Assembly: GCA_039566865.1 (NCBI GenBank)
Contig: CM076958.1
Coordinates: 4,123,501 to 4,187,500, forward strand
Source of the DNA: Aurelia coerulea
Taxonomy: Eukaryota; Cnidaria; Scyphozoa; Semaeostomeae; Ulmaridae
Length of the DNA: 64,000 nucleotides
Direction: 5' to 3'
The translations under genes were made by a program, and so were the position numbers. The notes under the pieces were generated by a model. The model made no database searches, had not been told where the DNA came from, and saw only the letters and a list, made by a program, of their open reading frames with translations. Positions 32,601-43,800 of this stretch are shown piece after piece (position 1 is the stretch's first letter; each line of letters opens with the position of its first letter).

Positions 32601-33205
32601 GCTCTCTGCATTTGAGTGATTAGATCACGTGGTGTTTAATCTCCCAAACATTTTATTAAAGCAGATTTCTTTATTGCATGGTGTATGGTGATGAATTAGC
32701 TTTAATCTGGTTGGTTTGATAAGAAAATTTCAATGTCCATAATAAGCCACGCAACCACCATATCCCCTTCAGATAGTTGGTATGTGTTTGTTCATGATTT
32801 AATAGTTTTTATTTATATGTGATGACAATAATGGGGCGGACACAGCTTTTGCTCTCTGTGATATTGTTCTGGTAGTATTGTATAGTACTTTTGTAATAGT
32901 GTAGTTTGTAATTATCAGTTGTAACTCTTTAGTGGAATAGAACAAAAAACCCTTTTCTGTGATCAATCTTATTCCACATCTCATTTGATCTGTGGGAAAG
33001 GAAGAGGCAGTTTAGTGTTGTATATTATTTTACAGACTTCCTACAAACTATTTTTGATGCTTTTTGCTATAGTGTTACCAATGGAGCAATGTGTATCACA
33101 AATGGAAATGGTCATATTGCAAATGGAACTGAAATGAACATAGATTACAGATCTCCTTGTGGCACAAAGCGAAAATCGGACATGTCAATGTCTTTCCTAA
33201 GCAAG
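29681..33205 (+). CDS. First exons of an unknown plus-strand gene (partial)
   Basis: Exon 1 (29681-29766) starts MNPWEYSMLCVKCQSIQQAL, then AEIAEVEP, with donor CCAAG|GTATGA (phase 2). Exon 2 (33073-33205) follows acceptor 'ttgctatag' and continues in the matching frame: VTNGAMCITNGNGHIANGTE, then DYRSPCGTKRKSDMSMSFLS. It ends at AAG|GTAAAT in phase 0. The CxxC and the Ser/Lys-rich part suggest an intracellular protein; I do not recognise it. A possible 45-nt exon 3 (33334-33378, acceptor 'ttttgcag', donor AAG|GTAAAT) keeps the frame. Later exons were not found, so the gene probably continues across or beyond the tandem array, or the model ends here wrongly. The 3.3-kb first intron is filled with MITEs. 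Confidence 0.5.
30394..30487 (-). ncRNA. 94-bp hairpin, possible small-RNA precursor
   Basis: Two 41-bp arms with only two differences flank a ~12-base loop. Read on the minus strand both differences give G-U pairs, so the RNA would pair along its whole length. The size fits a microRNA or hairpin-siRNA precursor. A very small MITE is the alternative. Confidence 0.4.
30725..31106. mobile_element. 382-bp MITE with GACCCCGTTTACACTATGCC ends
   Basis: The inverted ends continue through 'tacgaaatgaatacggcatg' on both sides. Inner copies of 'gtttacactatgccggcat' repeat at 30790 and 30870. No coding capacity. Confidence 0.8.
31109..31635. mobile_element. 527-bp MITE with 8-bp duplication, inserted at the edge of the previous MITE
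   Basis: The ends are aggcctggccgt and acggccaggcct. It is flanked by gggtctac (31101-31108) and gggtctaa (31636-31643), which include the last bases of the neighbouring MITE. An 8-bp duplication suggests a hAT-type source. The inside carries inverted 'gcgggcgatcgcccg'-like GC-rich parts. Confidence 0.75.
31905..32155. repeat. Polypurine tract (GGAAG/GAAA-rich)
   Basis: About 250 bp of nearly pure purines on the plus strand, with irregular 'aaggaagg' units. It can form triplex DNA. The long open frame on its other strand is a by-product of the composition. Confidence 0.8.
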
Positions 33206-33444
33206 GTAAATTATTTCAAATATAATGAATTTTGTAAAAAGTGTTTGTGAAATCATGTATGGGCTAAATTTCATTCAAAAGAATACCTGAGAAGTCAGAA
33301 CCTGTGCAACACAGTCAGGTGATAGTTTTGCAGTATTATGGTCATACTTTCCAATCATTCAGCAATTTTCCAATCAAGGTAAATATAATTTAAGAGTACA
33401 GCAACAGACAACAGTACATTACTGCTACCTGCATCTTTTGCTGC

Positions 33445-33660
33445 TAAAGGCAGTCTGTCACACATCTGATTGGCTGCTATGATGAAGTCAGAGCTCAACA
33501 CAACAGATGTCTTTGTGATTCTGTGTATTTAGAATAACGGAGGGCTTATCGCTATCACTTTCCACAGTCGTAGAAAGTCAGTAAGATCAGCAGCCATTCA
33601 ATTCTCTTATTATTTCTATTGTCATCATCACCCAATCAGATGCATGACAGACTGTCTTTA
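33445..33660. mobile_element. MITE with TAAAGGCAGTCTGTCA ends, second copy
   Basis: The ends are 'taaaggcagtctgtca' and 'atgacagactgtcttta'. The interior is related to the 4377 copy in inverted order ('cacaacagatgtctttgtga'). Confidence 0.75.
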
Positions 33661-33731
33661 AGCTACTGCAAATTTGAGCTGATTAGCATATTTTGGCAAA
33701 AATCACTGTAAAGGTTGGGTTATTCTACTGT

Positions 33732-33872
33732 TAGACTTGCCCCAAATCTATTTCTTCAGTCCGTTTTACCGTTCCCTTTTCGGTAGTTCCTGGATCCGCC
33801 ATGTTGGAATGGTGGACCCAAGGGAATGGTAAGACGGACTGAACGGACTGAAGAGAACTTGGGGCATGTCTA
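33732..33872. mobile_element. 141-bp MITE with 9-bp target duplication
   Basis: The ends tagacttgccccaaat and acttggggcatgtcta lie between two copies of TTCTACTGT (33723-33731 and 33873-33881). An inner stem pairs 'cttcagtccgttttaccgtt' with its inverse. Same family as 13027. Confidence 0.85.
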
Positions 33873-34122
33873 TTCTACTGTTGGACTTGGAAGTCGTATG
33901 GCTTAAGTATGGCAATATTACTGCCAAGCTTAGCAGTAATGTTTGCAAAGGAAACATCTTAAAACGTCTAACAAATTTGGAGAACCTAAGCTCTGTGTAC
34001 AGTTCATTATTGGCATAGAATATGTTTTTCCTTAAAATCCTAAGAGATAATGATAGTTTTCATTAATTCATAGATGTTTCGATACAAAAGAACTTTAACT
34101 GTATCAGAAGAGAAGTGAGATA

Positions 34123-34988
34123 CCGGGTGCGCCAAAATAAACTATGCACTTTTGGCAGTCTACGATAAATCGTACACTGGACCGATTTTGAAGATTTATG
34201 ACTTAATCTTTAGCAGAAAGACTGAATTAGATTCTTGGATTTTTTGCAAATTTTCTGTTTTCAGTTTTTAAAGCTACAAGCGAGTTTCTTAAAATTTTCG
34301 TTTTCGAAAACACTGAAAACGATCAAAAAACGTTGATCAAATTTTCTAAAGACTCAACATGAATGGACAAAGAGAAAACGTTTTCAAAGTGATTTGGGAA
34401 TTTGAAAATTAATTGTTGTAAACTTCTGCACGAGAGTTATTTCAACGATTGGCCTGTTGCGAAATTCTGTAGTAGTTACAATAAAGTGCCGCCCCAAAAG
34501 CCGTCACAAAATAAAAAATGTAACAAGACTCCATGCTTGCTGGCCTCATGACGCTTCCTCGCTTGTCTTTTTAACCCCCTTGAAACAGGAACACAACCTG
34601 CACCAAAGCATAAATTCAATGACATCACAAAAGAAAAGGCAGTTCTTTGTATCCTTGAGAATATTATTACATTTCTCCCAAGATAGTACGAACTCTCGTA
34701 CAGCAGCTTACAATTAATCGATTTCTAAATCTCAAATCACCATGAAAAAGTTTTCCCTTTGTCCATTCATGTCGATTCTTTAGAAAATTTGATCTACGTT
34801 TTTTGATCGTTTTCAGTGTTTTCGAAAACGAAAATTTTAAGAAACTCGCTTGTAGCTCTAAAAACTGAAAACGGGAAAATTTGCAAAAAATCCCAGAATC
34901 TAATTCAGGCTTTAAATCTACCAAATTGGTCCCGTGTACGATTTATCGTGGCCTGCCAAAAGTGCATAGTTTATTTTGGCGCACCCGG
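34123..34988. mobile_element. 866-bp TIR element flanked by TA (Tc1/mariner-like size class)
   Basis: The ends ccgggtgcgccaaaataaac and its inverse are flanked by TA on both sides. The inverted arms are about 300 bp ('tgcacttttggcag', 'cttaaaattttcgttttcga'). No transposase. Arm fragments occur at 11450 and 28060. Confidence 0.8.
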
Positions 34989-35390
34989 TAGCAAAGCCTT
35001 GAATTTCTCAAAATACACGAACTGTTTTTTTCTCAGACTTATTCACAATCTGTTTTCTGTGGTAGACTTCAATAATGCCTGTTAAAATGCACTGGTGAAC
35101 CCTTTGAACACACCCAATCGGCACCCAACAGAGAAATAGCTTTGTTTTAAGGCTTAAGTACAGCTATATATCGTCATGTATTTACTAACAGCTTGAAAAT
35201 TCTCTTGCCTGGATCTCTGTTTTAAGGAGATGACCTTCAATCTGTTATAACTTTGGTCAATATTTACCTGTTCTTGTTTTGCAAAGCATCAGGATCTTAC
35301 GTCAATGTGAGCTGTTGGCAATTATCAGAATTTCCTAAATGAATGATAATTTCCTTCTCAGTCTCTTTCAAAACATATGGACTTTCTTTA

Positions 35391-36176
35391 AGCCTGGTTT
35401 TCATTAAATTGCAATTGATCGCCGATGATCGCCGATCTTCTGTTTTCTGAAGAAATTAGTTATCTTACATACAGCATTCGGCGATGATCAAACAAGGGCA
35501 GATTTTGTAATACAATAGCAAACAAGGGCAGATTTTGTAATACAATAGCGCGAGTTGCTTTTGTTGACACCTCAATTCAAAGCGATTAGCGATCACAGAC
35601 AATAGGAAATTCTCTCAACCAGTAATTCAAAACAAATAAAGCCGCAAAATTTTCTCTGAAACCCAGGTAGCTAGCTCGCTCGCTGTGCATTCCAGAAATT
35701 ATTTTTAAGGGCAAACATGAGCATAGATCGAAAGAAGAAGGATATATCTACACATCTGCCGCGGGCATTTTATTTCTTTGGTCCAGAAGCTGAGCAGTAA
35801 ATGTTTTGATAACACCCAAAAAAACGAGAGTATTGAATCGCCTCCTAAACGGCTTTTGAACCAAACAAATAGAATGCCCGCGGCAGATGTGTAGATGCAT
35901 CCTTCTTCTTTCGATCTACGCTCATGTTTGCCCTTAAAAACAGTTTCTGGAATGCACAACGAGCGAGCTAGCTACCTGGGTTTCAAAGAAGCTTTTGCGG
36001 CTTTGTTTGTTTTGAATTGCTGGTTGAGAGAATTTCCTTTGTCTGCAATCGCTAATCGCTTTGAATGAGGTGTCAACAAAAGCAACTCATGCTATTGTAT
36101 TACAAATCTGCCCTTGTTTGCGATGATCGCCGATAAGCTACGGAAGCAAAAACGATCTAATGAAAACCAGGTTTTA
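35391..36176. mobile_element. Outer MITE (AAGCCTGGTTTTCATTA ends) with a foldback element inside
   Basis: The left end 'aagcctggttttcattaaat' and 'gatcgccgatgatcgccg' are mirrored by 'gatgatcgccgat' and 'taatgaaaaccaggttt'. A fragment of the same family lies at 5178 beside the hAT element. Confidence 0.7.
35490..36119. mobile_element. 630-bp foldback element with 9-bp duplication
   Basis: It begins aaacaagggcagattttg and ends caaatctgcccttgttt. GCGATGATC flanks it at 35481-35489 and 36120-36128. The arms are ~300 bp, and the terminal ~31 bp on the left is duplicated in tandem. The insertion split the outer MITE. Confidence 0.85.
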
Positions 36177-36487
36177 GGACACCTGGAAGATATATTGATA
36201 ATTTGAATCCATTGAAAGAAGAAAAAAAAGACAGAATTGACTTTAAACAAGCATAATGCCTCAATTCTGTAAATATCATAGTCTAACATTAACTATTGTC
36301 TAACTGGCTATAACATCTTTCTTGTGATTGAATGGCTTCAGAGTAAAGTTATGTACTTTACTGAAATCTGTGTGAATTTTGGCTACTTTCTTGATTACTT
36401 TGAAAATGACGGATTTCAGAATGCTTTACTAGTTTTGAGGTAGGGTAGTAGCGTCTTCAAATTATCAAATCGTATCAACCAAAAACG

Positions 36488-37165
36488 ATACCGGGTGAGT
36501 CCAAAAGAGGCCCGGCGTTTGAGAGGCCATTGCTCCCTGAATATATAAGCAATGATATTTTGCAATATGTGATTAGATAGCTAACATGTTCAATTATTTC
36601 TATAATTTTTCCTGGCTGAAATCGGTCACTCTGTTCATATTTTCCAAGGGACTTTTTGAAAAATGTCCCTTGGAGAAAGTTTAATACGTGCTAAAGTCGT
36701 GAGCAAGTTTCCCTAATATGTTTACCTTACAGCAATGACTTGAGCACGCTTTAGCACGTGCTATCCTATTGGGGGGAATGGAAAAGTCTTCCCACTAGTA
36801 TGAATAACTTATTCAGGGGGATTCCTTTCTCCAAAGAAGACAAAATACATGAACGCACGTTAGTGTCATTATTGCTATTTATCTAATTCAAAAAGCTAGT
36901 GGTAGGCAATTAAAGCCTGGTATGTTTTATGGTATGATTAAAAAATTTCCTGCTTACATCCTTCTTTCGATATATGCACAAATCCTCTCTTTTTAACGAC
37001 CATTTTTGGCATGCACAGCAAGTGAGCTAGCTACCTTGCAGGGTAACATTTGCAACTTGCTTTGTTTCCATTGATGAACTAATCACTCTGTCTTCAATCA
37101 CTAATTGCTTGGCACAGGCTCATCGATCAAAATCGAACAACGAATGCTGTGTTACATTATTTGCC
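36488..37165. repeat. GGTGAGT-family MITE copy followed by a worn foldback arm
   Basis: 36488-36870 starts 'ccgggtgagtccaaaagag' and shares 'aataacttattcagggg' with the 1968 copy. 36950-37165 has a diverged foldback arm ('cttctttcgatatatgc', 'agtgagctagctacctt'). Confidence 0.55.
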
Positions 37166-37684
37166 TTTGCATTTTTTATTTTTACTTGCTCCCCGAGAAT
37201 TAATCTTGATCTAGTTTGATTCACTCAGTAGTGACTGTAGCCATTGAAAATGTCTTACTAACAATAGTCGTTCATCAAATTTCTTTCAGAAACAAAAGTT
37301 GTGAGTCAGTGAAATGATGTTTTCCTTCGCAAATTACGTCCTTCCGATTGAAGCGTTATTCCAATCTTGGTGATTGCAGAAAAATGTGGATACGACAGGT
37401 AACACTATGTTGAACTGGGATTTTCTAGAATCTTCGATTGTAAATATAAGAAACATTGGATTCAAATTTCGAACTGATATTTTTTCAAAAGACCATCTCA
37501 TATTGATATTTTGAAGAAGTTAAAGGGAATGGGCATTCTTAAAGCCTGGTCCGGGCCTTTGATTGAAAATAGTATTGTATTTTATGTTCTCCATAGATAC
37601 CAACGCAATAGGAATGATTAGTAGCACATGACCTGTTGTTCTATTTTTAGACTAGATTGCTATAACTATGTCAATCGCCTTTAA

Positions 37685-37861
37685 AGGGTCCGTTTCAACC
37701 AGCATGCTTTGCACGTGTCATCTCTTTGTTATCGCCTGCCATAGACCATGAAAATGGAGACAGCAGTGGCCAACCAAGAGGTGGTATGTGTAAGGCTTTT
37801 TGTTTTGTTTGTCAACTTAGTTTGATTCGATTTCAAGGCATGCTGGGTGTAACCAACCCCT
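37685..37861. mobile_element. 177-bp TTAA-flanked MITE
   Basis: TTAA at 37681-37684 and 37862-37865 bound diverged inverted ends ('agggtccgtttcaaccagca' against 'tgctgggtgtaaccaacccc'). A 39-nt exon-like stretch inside is treated as chance. Confidence 0.6.
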
Positions 37862-37944
37862 TTAACAGAGAGATTTTAATTTTTTATGATTTATGATATG
37901 ACAGAAAATTAGCTCACCAGATTTTAGTGTTTTTTATCATGATT

Positions 37945-38310
37945 ACAGGTCTTTTTTTATAAGAAACTAAGGTCCGGGGCTGGTAGGCAGTTTCTTAAAT
38001 TTTTGACCATTTTGCTATCAAAATATTATATTTTTAATGCCGGAAGTGTAGAGTTAATTTTGTTTTGTCTAAGGGGTTCCCAAAGTTCTTAGTAAGATCT
38101 CAAAACAAGTAAATAACATAATTTGCACTCAAAATATTGTCCAAACAGTTGCTATAACTGTACAGTGTCAAACATTTTTGAGTGTGATTGGAAAATTAAA
38201 ACTGCAAATTACAAAATTTTCTTAGCTTTTTAAATTCAGGTAGGGTTGCCTCTTAACTTTCGAAAAATTGAGCCTACCGTTTCTTATAAGTGGTTTCTTA
38301 TAAAAAATAC
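37945..38310. repeat. MITE with TTATAAGAAAC ends
   Basis: The left 'tttttttataagaaac' and 'ggtaggcagtttctt' are mirrored by 'gagcctaccgtttcttataa' and 'gtttcttataaaaaat'. No ORF of note. Confidence 0.55.
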
Positions 38311-38782
38311 GTGTATATATTATTAATTAATTATCCTGTAATTGTCACTGTTTGACAAGGATTGCAGTTAGGATAGCTTTGTATTCCAGAATGGGGGTCT
38401 ATACCTGAGTGGATTTTTCTCCGAAAATGGATAATTTTTTCAGCTAAAATAATTAGATATTTCTTGGCTGATGTCTTACGTTAAAATGCTTGGCGTAACA
38501 TACAAGACATAAATAGCCCTATAGTTATTCTTTGAGACTTATTACCTGACTGACGTTTCAAAAAAGAGGCAATACAAGAATCTAGCCAATTCCATTGGTT
38601 AATCGCACATTTCCCGCGGTTTTCCCGTAGCCTTGTATAATACGATACAAGGACGCGTTTTTGTCACCACACCAACTGATTTAGGCCTATGAGATTTACA
38701 ATAAACTTAAGCCACTTAACAGTGACAAAATGCGTTTGACTAAATGATATAAGTCAAATTAGAAGCTCTCAGGTAATGAAAC

Positions 38783-38922
38783 TCATACTAACTGGATTTT
38801 TAGTTGTACAGGGAAATATAAAGCCCTCGGTCTTATTGCACAGACCTTGCAAGCTCGGTCTGTACTTTTAAGACCTCAGACTTTATATTTTTCTGTGCAA
38901 CGCAAAACCGGTTAGTATGTGC
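38783..38922. mobile_element. ~140-bp hairpin MITE
   Basis: The arms 'catactaactgg' ... 'gttgtacag' ... 'aaatataaag' are mirrored by 'ctttatatttttctgtgcaa' ... 'ccggttagtatg'. The centre pairs 'cagacc' with 'ggtctg'. From 38923 to 39621 no gene was recognised; 39465-39500 shares a short repeat with 4338 and 20835. Confidence 0.65.
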
Positions 38923-39621
38923 ATAGTATCATAGCTGCCGGCCAGCTTTGGTACAAACGTTTCAAGCAAATGTCAAATGTTTTAGGGTTCAGTGCAAATG
39001 TCTCCGAATAAGATTAGACTAATGAGGAGAGAACACCACTTTCAGTACCGTACTTTCGACCGACTACATTGTTGGCTTCACTGTGCTGGTCGATTTTTGG
39101 CACGTAATGGTGTGCATTTACTTGGAAATGTCACAAAAAAAATGTTTGTTCAATTCAGGAATTTGCCTCTTTGCTTCTAAAAATGTGTTTCGCACAATAC
39201 ACAATGGACCAGAGTGCTCGATATTGAATTCAGATATTGATGAAACATATTGTTCTGTTGCTCCTCGTAGATATTGAGATTTTAAAAAGGTATCCAGGAA
39301 TAGACGCACAAGATTTTTATTGACAGAAGTGGTATGAATATTGTTTAATGTTTGGGAAAGTATGTCAATTTTTTTAGTGTACAGTATATAGATTAGATAT
39401 TCGTTCGATTTCGATAGTTTATTTAATCTACACGATGCTTTTTTGTAGTGATACTTAAAGTCTACCTTGAATAAGATGTCAGATGAGATTTGCGATAACG
39501 CAAAAGTCTTCATACAAAACACTTCAGGTACTTTTATTTGCGGAAATTTCAATGTGAAATTTCATCTAAAACAGACTTTGGTGGATCCGTTCTCTGATAG
39601 GATCATTACCTGCCTCATCTA

Positions 39622-39841
39622 CAATCTCTTGCAAAAGTGTTGGACCCCTACGAAAATCTACGTTTTTCGGAAATATTGTCCCCCCTCCCCCCATTTCAAT
39701 GTTGCTTGCATTGGTGAATCATTCTTTTGGTGGATCTGCATGAAAAACACCTCTTTTCCAGGCAATCAACATTGAAACGGGGGGAGGGGGGACAAAAATT
39801 CGAATTTTTCAATAGGGGTCCAACACTTTTGTAAGAGATTG
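39622..39841. mobile_element. 220-bp foldback element that starts every satellite unit
   Basis: The left arm 'caatctcttgcaaaagtg' ... 'ggacccct' ... 'ccccctcccccc' is inverted at the right ('ggggggaggggggac' ... 'aggggtccaacacttttg' ... 'gagattg'). The first copy and the last (59206-59425) have TA outside. Inner copies are flanked by TTCAGA and TCTGAA instead. Confidence 0.8.
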
Positions 39842-40786
39842 TCTGAAAGTTGAGTTTTTCAAAAATTATTTTAAGGGCGTTGTGTAACTAGTAGCTATTT
39901 GAAAATTGGCAGAGATCTTTTGAAGGCCAACATGTTTCGACTGGTATAGAATACATTGTCTTCGCTCTCTTACTTCTTCCACGATACTGCATTAAAAATG
40001 GCCAAAAATCGCATATTTCATGCTATTTGCTACGATAATTTTCAACTATCACAAAACTAGATGATGTGTGAAAACACTTTATTTCTATATTTCATCTGCA
40101 TTCACTGATTAAATTTAAAATTTCAGAATGTTAAAAGACTTCACATTCAATGATTAAGACCGATTTTGAAAGTATTTTAGTGTTGATTTTATTGACTCTT
40201 AACTCTGTCATGATATGCGAAAATGGCAAAATTGGTCCTTAGTATATTCCTCTCGGGTAATTGATCCAACAGCCATAACTACTTTGTTCTAACTATCCAT
40301 GGCACAGGTTCTCATAGATAGGAAAGAAGGGTACTCTCGATTGTGCATTATCATATGAGATAAAGCGAGAAAATTGCCATTTCAAGAGAATTTGTGCTTG
40401 AAAATACAAGCAGAAGGTGAATTCAGCCTTACTGCAGGCCCAAACAAAATTTTTCTCTTTCTTTCTTTTAGTGCAGCCGTGCGGTTATTTGTATAAGTTC
40501 TTCATAAATGACCTAGGTTTTAGCATAAGATTGATGACTTTAATAAAATGCATACTTGAACGTGTAGATCTTGCACAAAACTGCACTTTTACCGCAAGAG
40601 CAAGCTCTTTACAAAGGGGCCACGCCCTTTTAAATTGTGACACACCCTCTTTAAATTCAATTTTTTGCAGCCACTGAGGTCATTTTTATTAAGAATGTGT
40701 CGTTTGAGTTGTTTATTTACCGTAAAAGTACACAGGAGACATGTAAAGTCTAAATTGCCAATACAGCAACAACAACAACAGACACC

Positions 40787-40830
40787 GAGTACTGTAGTGA
40801 GTACTGTTGACAGTACTCACCACAGTACTC
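40787..40830. repeat. 44-bp near-perfect inverted repeat in each unit
   Basis: Two GAGTACTGT-type motifs per arm (21-base arms, TG centre, one mismatch). The same motif recurs near 40975, 41036, 41184 and 41198 in the unit, as GTGAGTACTG or its inverse. Present in all eleven units. It could form a cruciform or bind a dimeric protein; function unknown. Confidence 0.8.
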
Positions 40831-43800
40831 ACTTTGAAAAAGGCTCTCAAAATTGTCAGATACCTTAGGAGCTGCCAATAAATGAGCTTTAATCATGTCA
40901 AATACTCATATGAACGAGCTATATTCATTAATGTTGTTCATACAAACAGTTTCAAAGCAGGATTTTCAAAATTCTCAACAGTACTCACCTTTTTCCCTTA
41001 AAAAGAACAGTATTATATTCTTTATTAACAGAAAAAGTGAGTACTGTTCGCATTTTCACTTTAACTGGACATGAATTATGAAAGTGATACATGAATATAA
41101 AGCTTTTGATGCGCTGAATACATCTATGGGCATATTGTCACTATCCACTGTCAAAATAGAGAAATATGGACTGAAACGCTAGTGAGTACTGTGGTGAGTA
41201 CTGTTGACAGTACTCAGCAGTAAAGCTCACTCCTGTAAGGTTTATGTATAGTGACAGAAAACGTTGTATATTTCCTTATGAGCACTAATTCTATAGAGAG
41301 ACATCTTATCTTCAAGATAAAAACTACTGTTGACGTATAGATTTGTTATTGGTGCAATGGCAGCAGGTCTACTATGTTCACCTATAAAGCTGTCCTTCAG
41401 ACAATCTCTTGCAAAAGTGTTGGACCCCTACGAAAATCTACGTTTTTCGGAAATATTGTCCCCCCTCCCCCCATTTCAATGTTGCTTGCATTGGTGAATC
41501 ATTCTTTTGGTGGATCTGCATGAAAAACACCTCTTTTCCAGGCAATCAACATTGAAACGGGGGGAGGGGGGACAAAAATTCGAATTTTTCAATAGGGGTC
41601 CAACACTTTTGTAAGAGATTGTCTGAAAGTTGAGTTTTTCAAAAATTATTTTAAGGGCGTTGTGTAACTAGTAGCTATTTGAAAATTGGCAGAGATCTTT
41701 TGAAGGCCAACATGTTTCGACTGGTATAGAATACATTGTCTTCGCTCTCTTACTTCTTCCACGATACTGCATTAAAAATGGCCAAAAATCGCATATTTCA
41801 TGCTATTTGCTACGATAATTTTCAACTATCACAAAACTAGATGATGTGTGAAAACACTTTATTTCTATATTTCATCTGCATTCACTGATTAAATTTAAAA
41901 TTTCAGAATGTTAAAAGACTTCACATTCAATGATTAAGACCGATTTTGAAAGTATTTTAGTGTTGATTTTATTGACTCTTAACTCTGTCATGATATGCGA
42001 AAATGGCAAAATTGGTCCTTAGTATATTCCTCTCGGGTAATTGATCCAACAGCCATAACTACTTTGTTCTAACTATCCATGGCACAGGTTCTCATAGATA
42101 GGAAAGAAGGGTACTCTCGATTGTGCATTATCATATGAGATAAAGCGAGAAAATTGCCATTTCAAGAGAATTTGTGCTTGAAAATACAAGCAGAAGGTGA
42201 ATTCAGCCTTACTGCAGGCCCAAACAAAATTTTTCTCTTTCTTTCTTTTAGTGCAGCCGTGCGGTTATTTGTATAAGTTCTTCATAAATGACCTAGGTTT
42301 TAGCATAAGATTGATGACTTTAATAAAATGCATACTTGAACGTGTAGATCTTGCACAAAACTGCACTTTTACCGCAAGAGCAAGCTCTTTACAAAGGGGC
42401 CACGCCCTTTTAAATTGTGACACACCCTCTTTAAATTCAATTTTTTGCAGCCACTGAGGTCATTTTTATTAAGAATGTGTCGTTTGAGTTGTTTATTTAC
42501 CGTAAAAGTACACAGGAGACATGTAAAGTCTAAATTGCCAATACAGCAACAACAACAACAGACACCGAGTACTGTAGTGAGTACTGTTGACAGTACTCAC
42601 CACAGTACTCACTTTGAAAAAGGCAGGCTCTCAAAATTGTCAGATACCTTAGGAGCTGCCAATAAATGAGCTTTAATCATGTCAAATACTCATATGAACG
42701 AGCTATATTCATTAATGTTGTTCATACAAACAGTTTCAAAGCAGGATTTTCAAAATTCTCAACAGTACTCACCTTTTTCCCTTAAAAAGAACAGTATTAT
42801 ATTCTTTATTAACAGAAAAAGTGAGTACTGTTCGCATTTTCACTTTAACTGGACATGAATTATGAAAGTGATACATGAATATAAAGCTTTTGATGCGCTG
42901 AATACATCTATGGGCATATTGTCACTATCCACTGTCAAAATAGAGAAATATGGACTGAAACGCTAGTGAGTACTGTGGTGAGTACTGTTGACAGTACTCA
43001 GCAGTAAAGCTCACTCCTGTAAGGTTTATGTATAGTGACAGAAAACGTTGTATATTTCCTTATGAGCACTAATTCTATAGAGAGACATCTTATCTTCAAG
43101 ATAAAAACTACTGTTGACGTATAGATTTGTTATTGGTGCAATGGCAGCAGGTCTACTATGTTCACCTATAAAGCTGTCCTTCAGACAATCTCTTGCAAAA
43201 GTGTTGGACCCCTACGAAAATCTACGTTTTTCGGAAATATTGTCCCCCCTCCCCCCATTTCAATGTTGCTTGCATTGGTGAATCATTCTTTTGGTGGATC
43301 TGCATGAAAAACACCTCTTTTCCAGGCAATCAACATTGAAACGGGGGGAGGGGGGACAAAAATTCGAATTTTTCAATAGGGGTCCAACACTTTTGTAAGA
43401 GATTGTCTGAAAGTTGAGTTTTTCAAAAATTATTTTAAGGGCGTTGTGTAACTAGTAGCTATTTGAAAATTGGCAGAGATCTTTTGAAGGCCAACATGTT
43501 TCGACTGGTATAGAATACATTGTCTTCGCTCTCTTACTTCTTCCACGATACTGCATTAAAAATGGCCAAAAATCGCATATTTCATGCTATTTGCTACGAT
43601 AATTTTCAACTATCACAAAACTAGATGATGTGTGAAAACACTTTATTTCTATATTTCATCTGCATTCACTGATTAAATTTAAAATTTCAGAATGTTAAAA
43701 GACTTCACATTCAATGATTAAGACCGATTTTGAAAGTATTTTAGTGTTGATTTTATTGACTCTTAACTCTGTCATGATATGCGAAAATGGCAAAATTGGT

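Noticed and set aside
37746..37784. 39-nt exon-like stretch between 'gccatag' and 'GTG|GTATGT' that would fit the frame of the plus-strand gene
   Set aside because: It lies inside a TTAA-flanked MITE with inverted ends, so chance splice-like motifs are more likely.
39118..39552. 144-codon open frame on the minus strand
   Set aside because: No domain, no splice context, AT-rich composition, and part of it is a short repeat also seen at 4338 and 20835.
40417..40868. Open frames of 86 and 67 codons repeated in every 1780-bp unit
   Set aside because: The first starts with GTG, has no promoter or domain, and repeats only because the DNA repeats. Low-complexity glutamines in the second come from (CAA)n.
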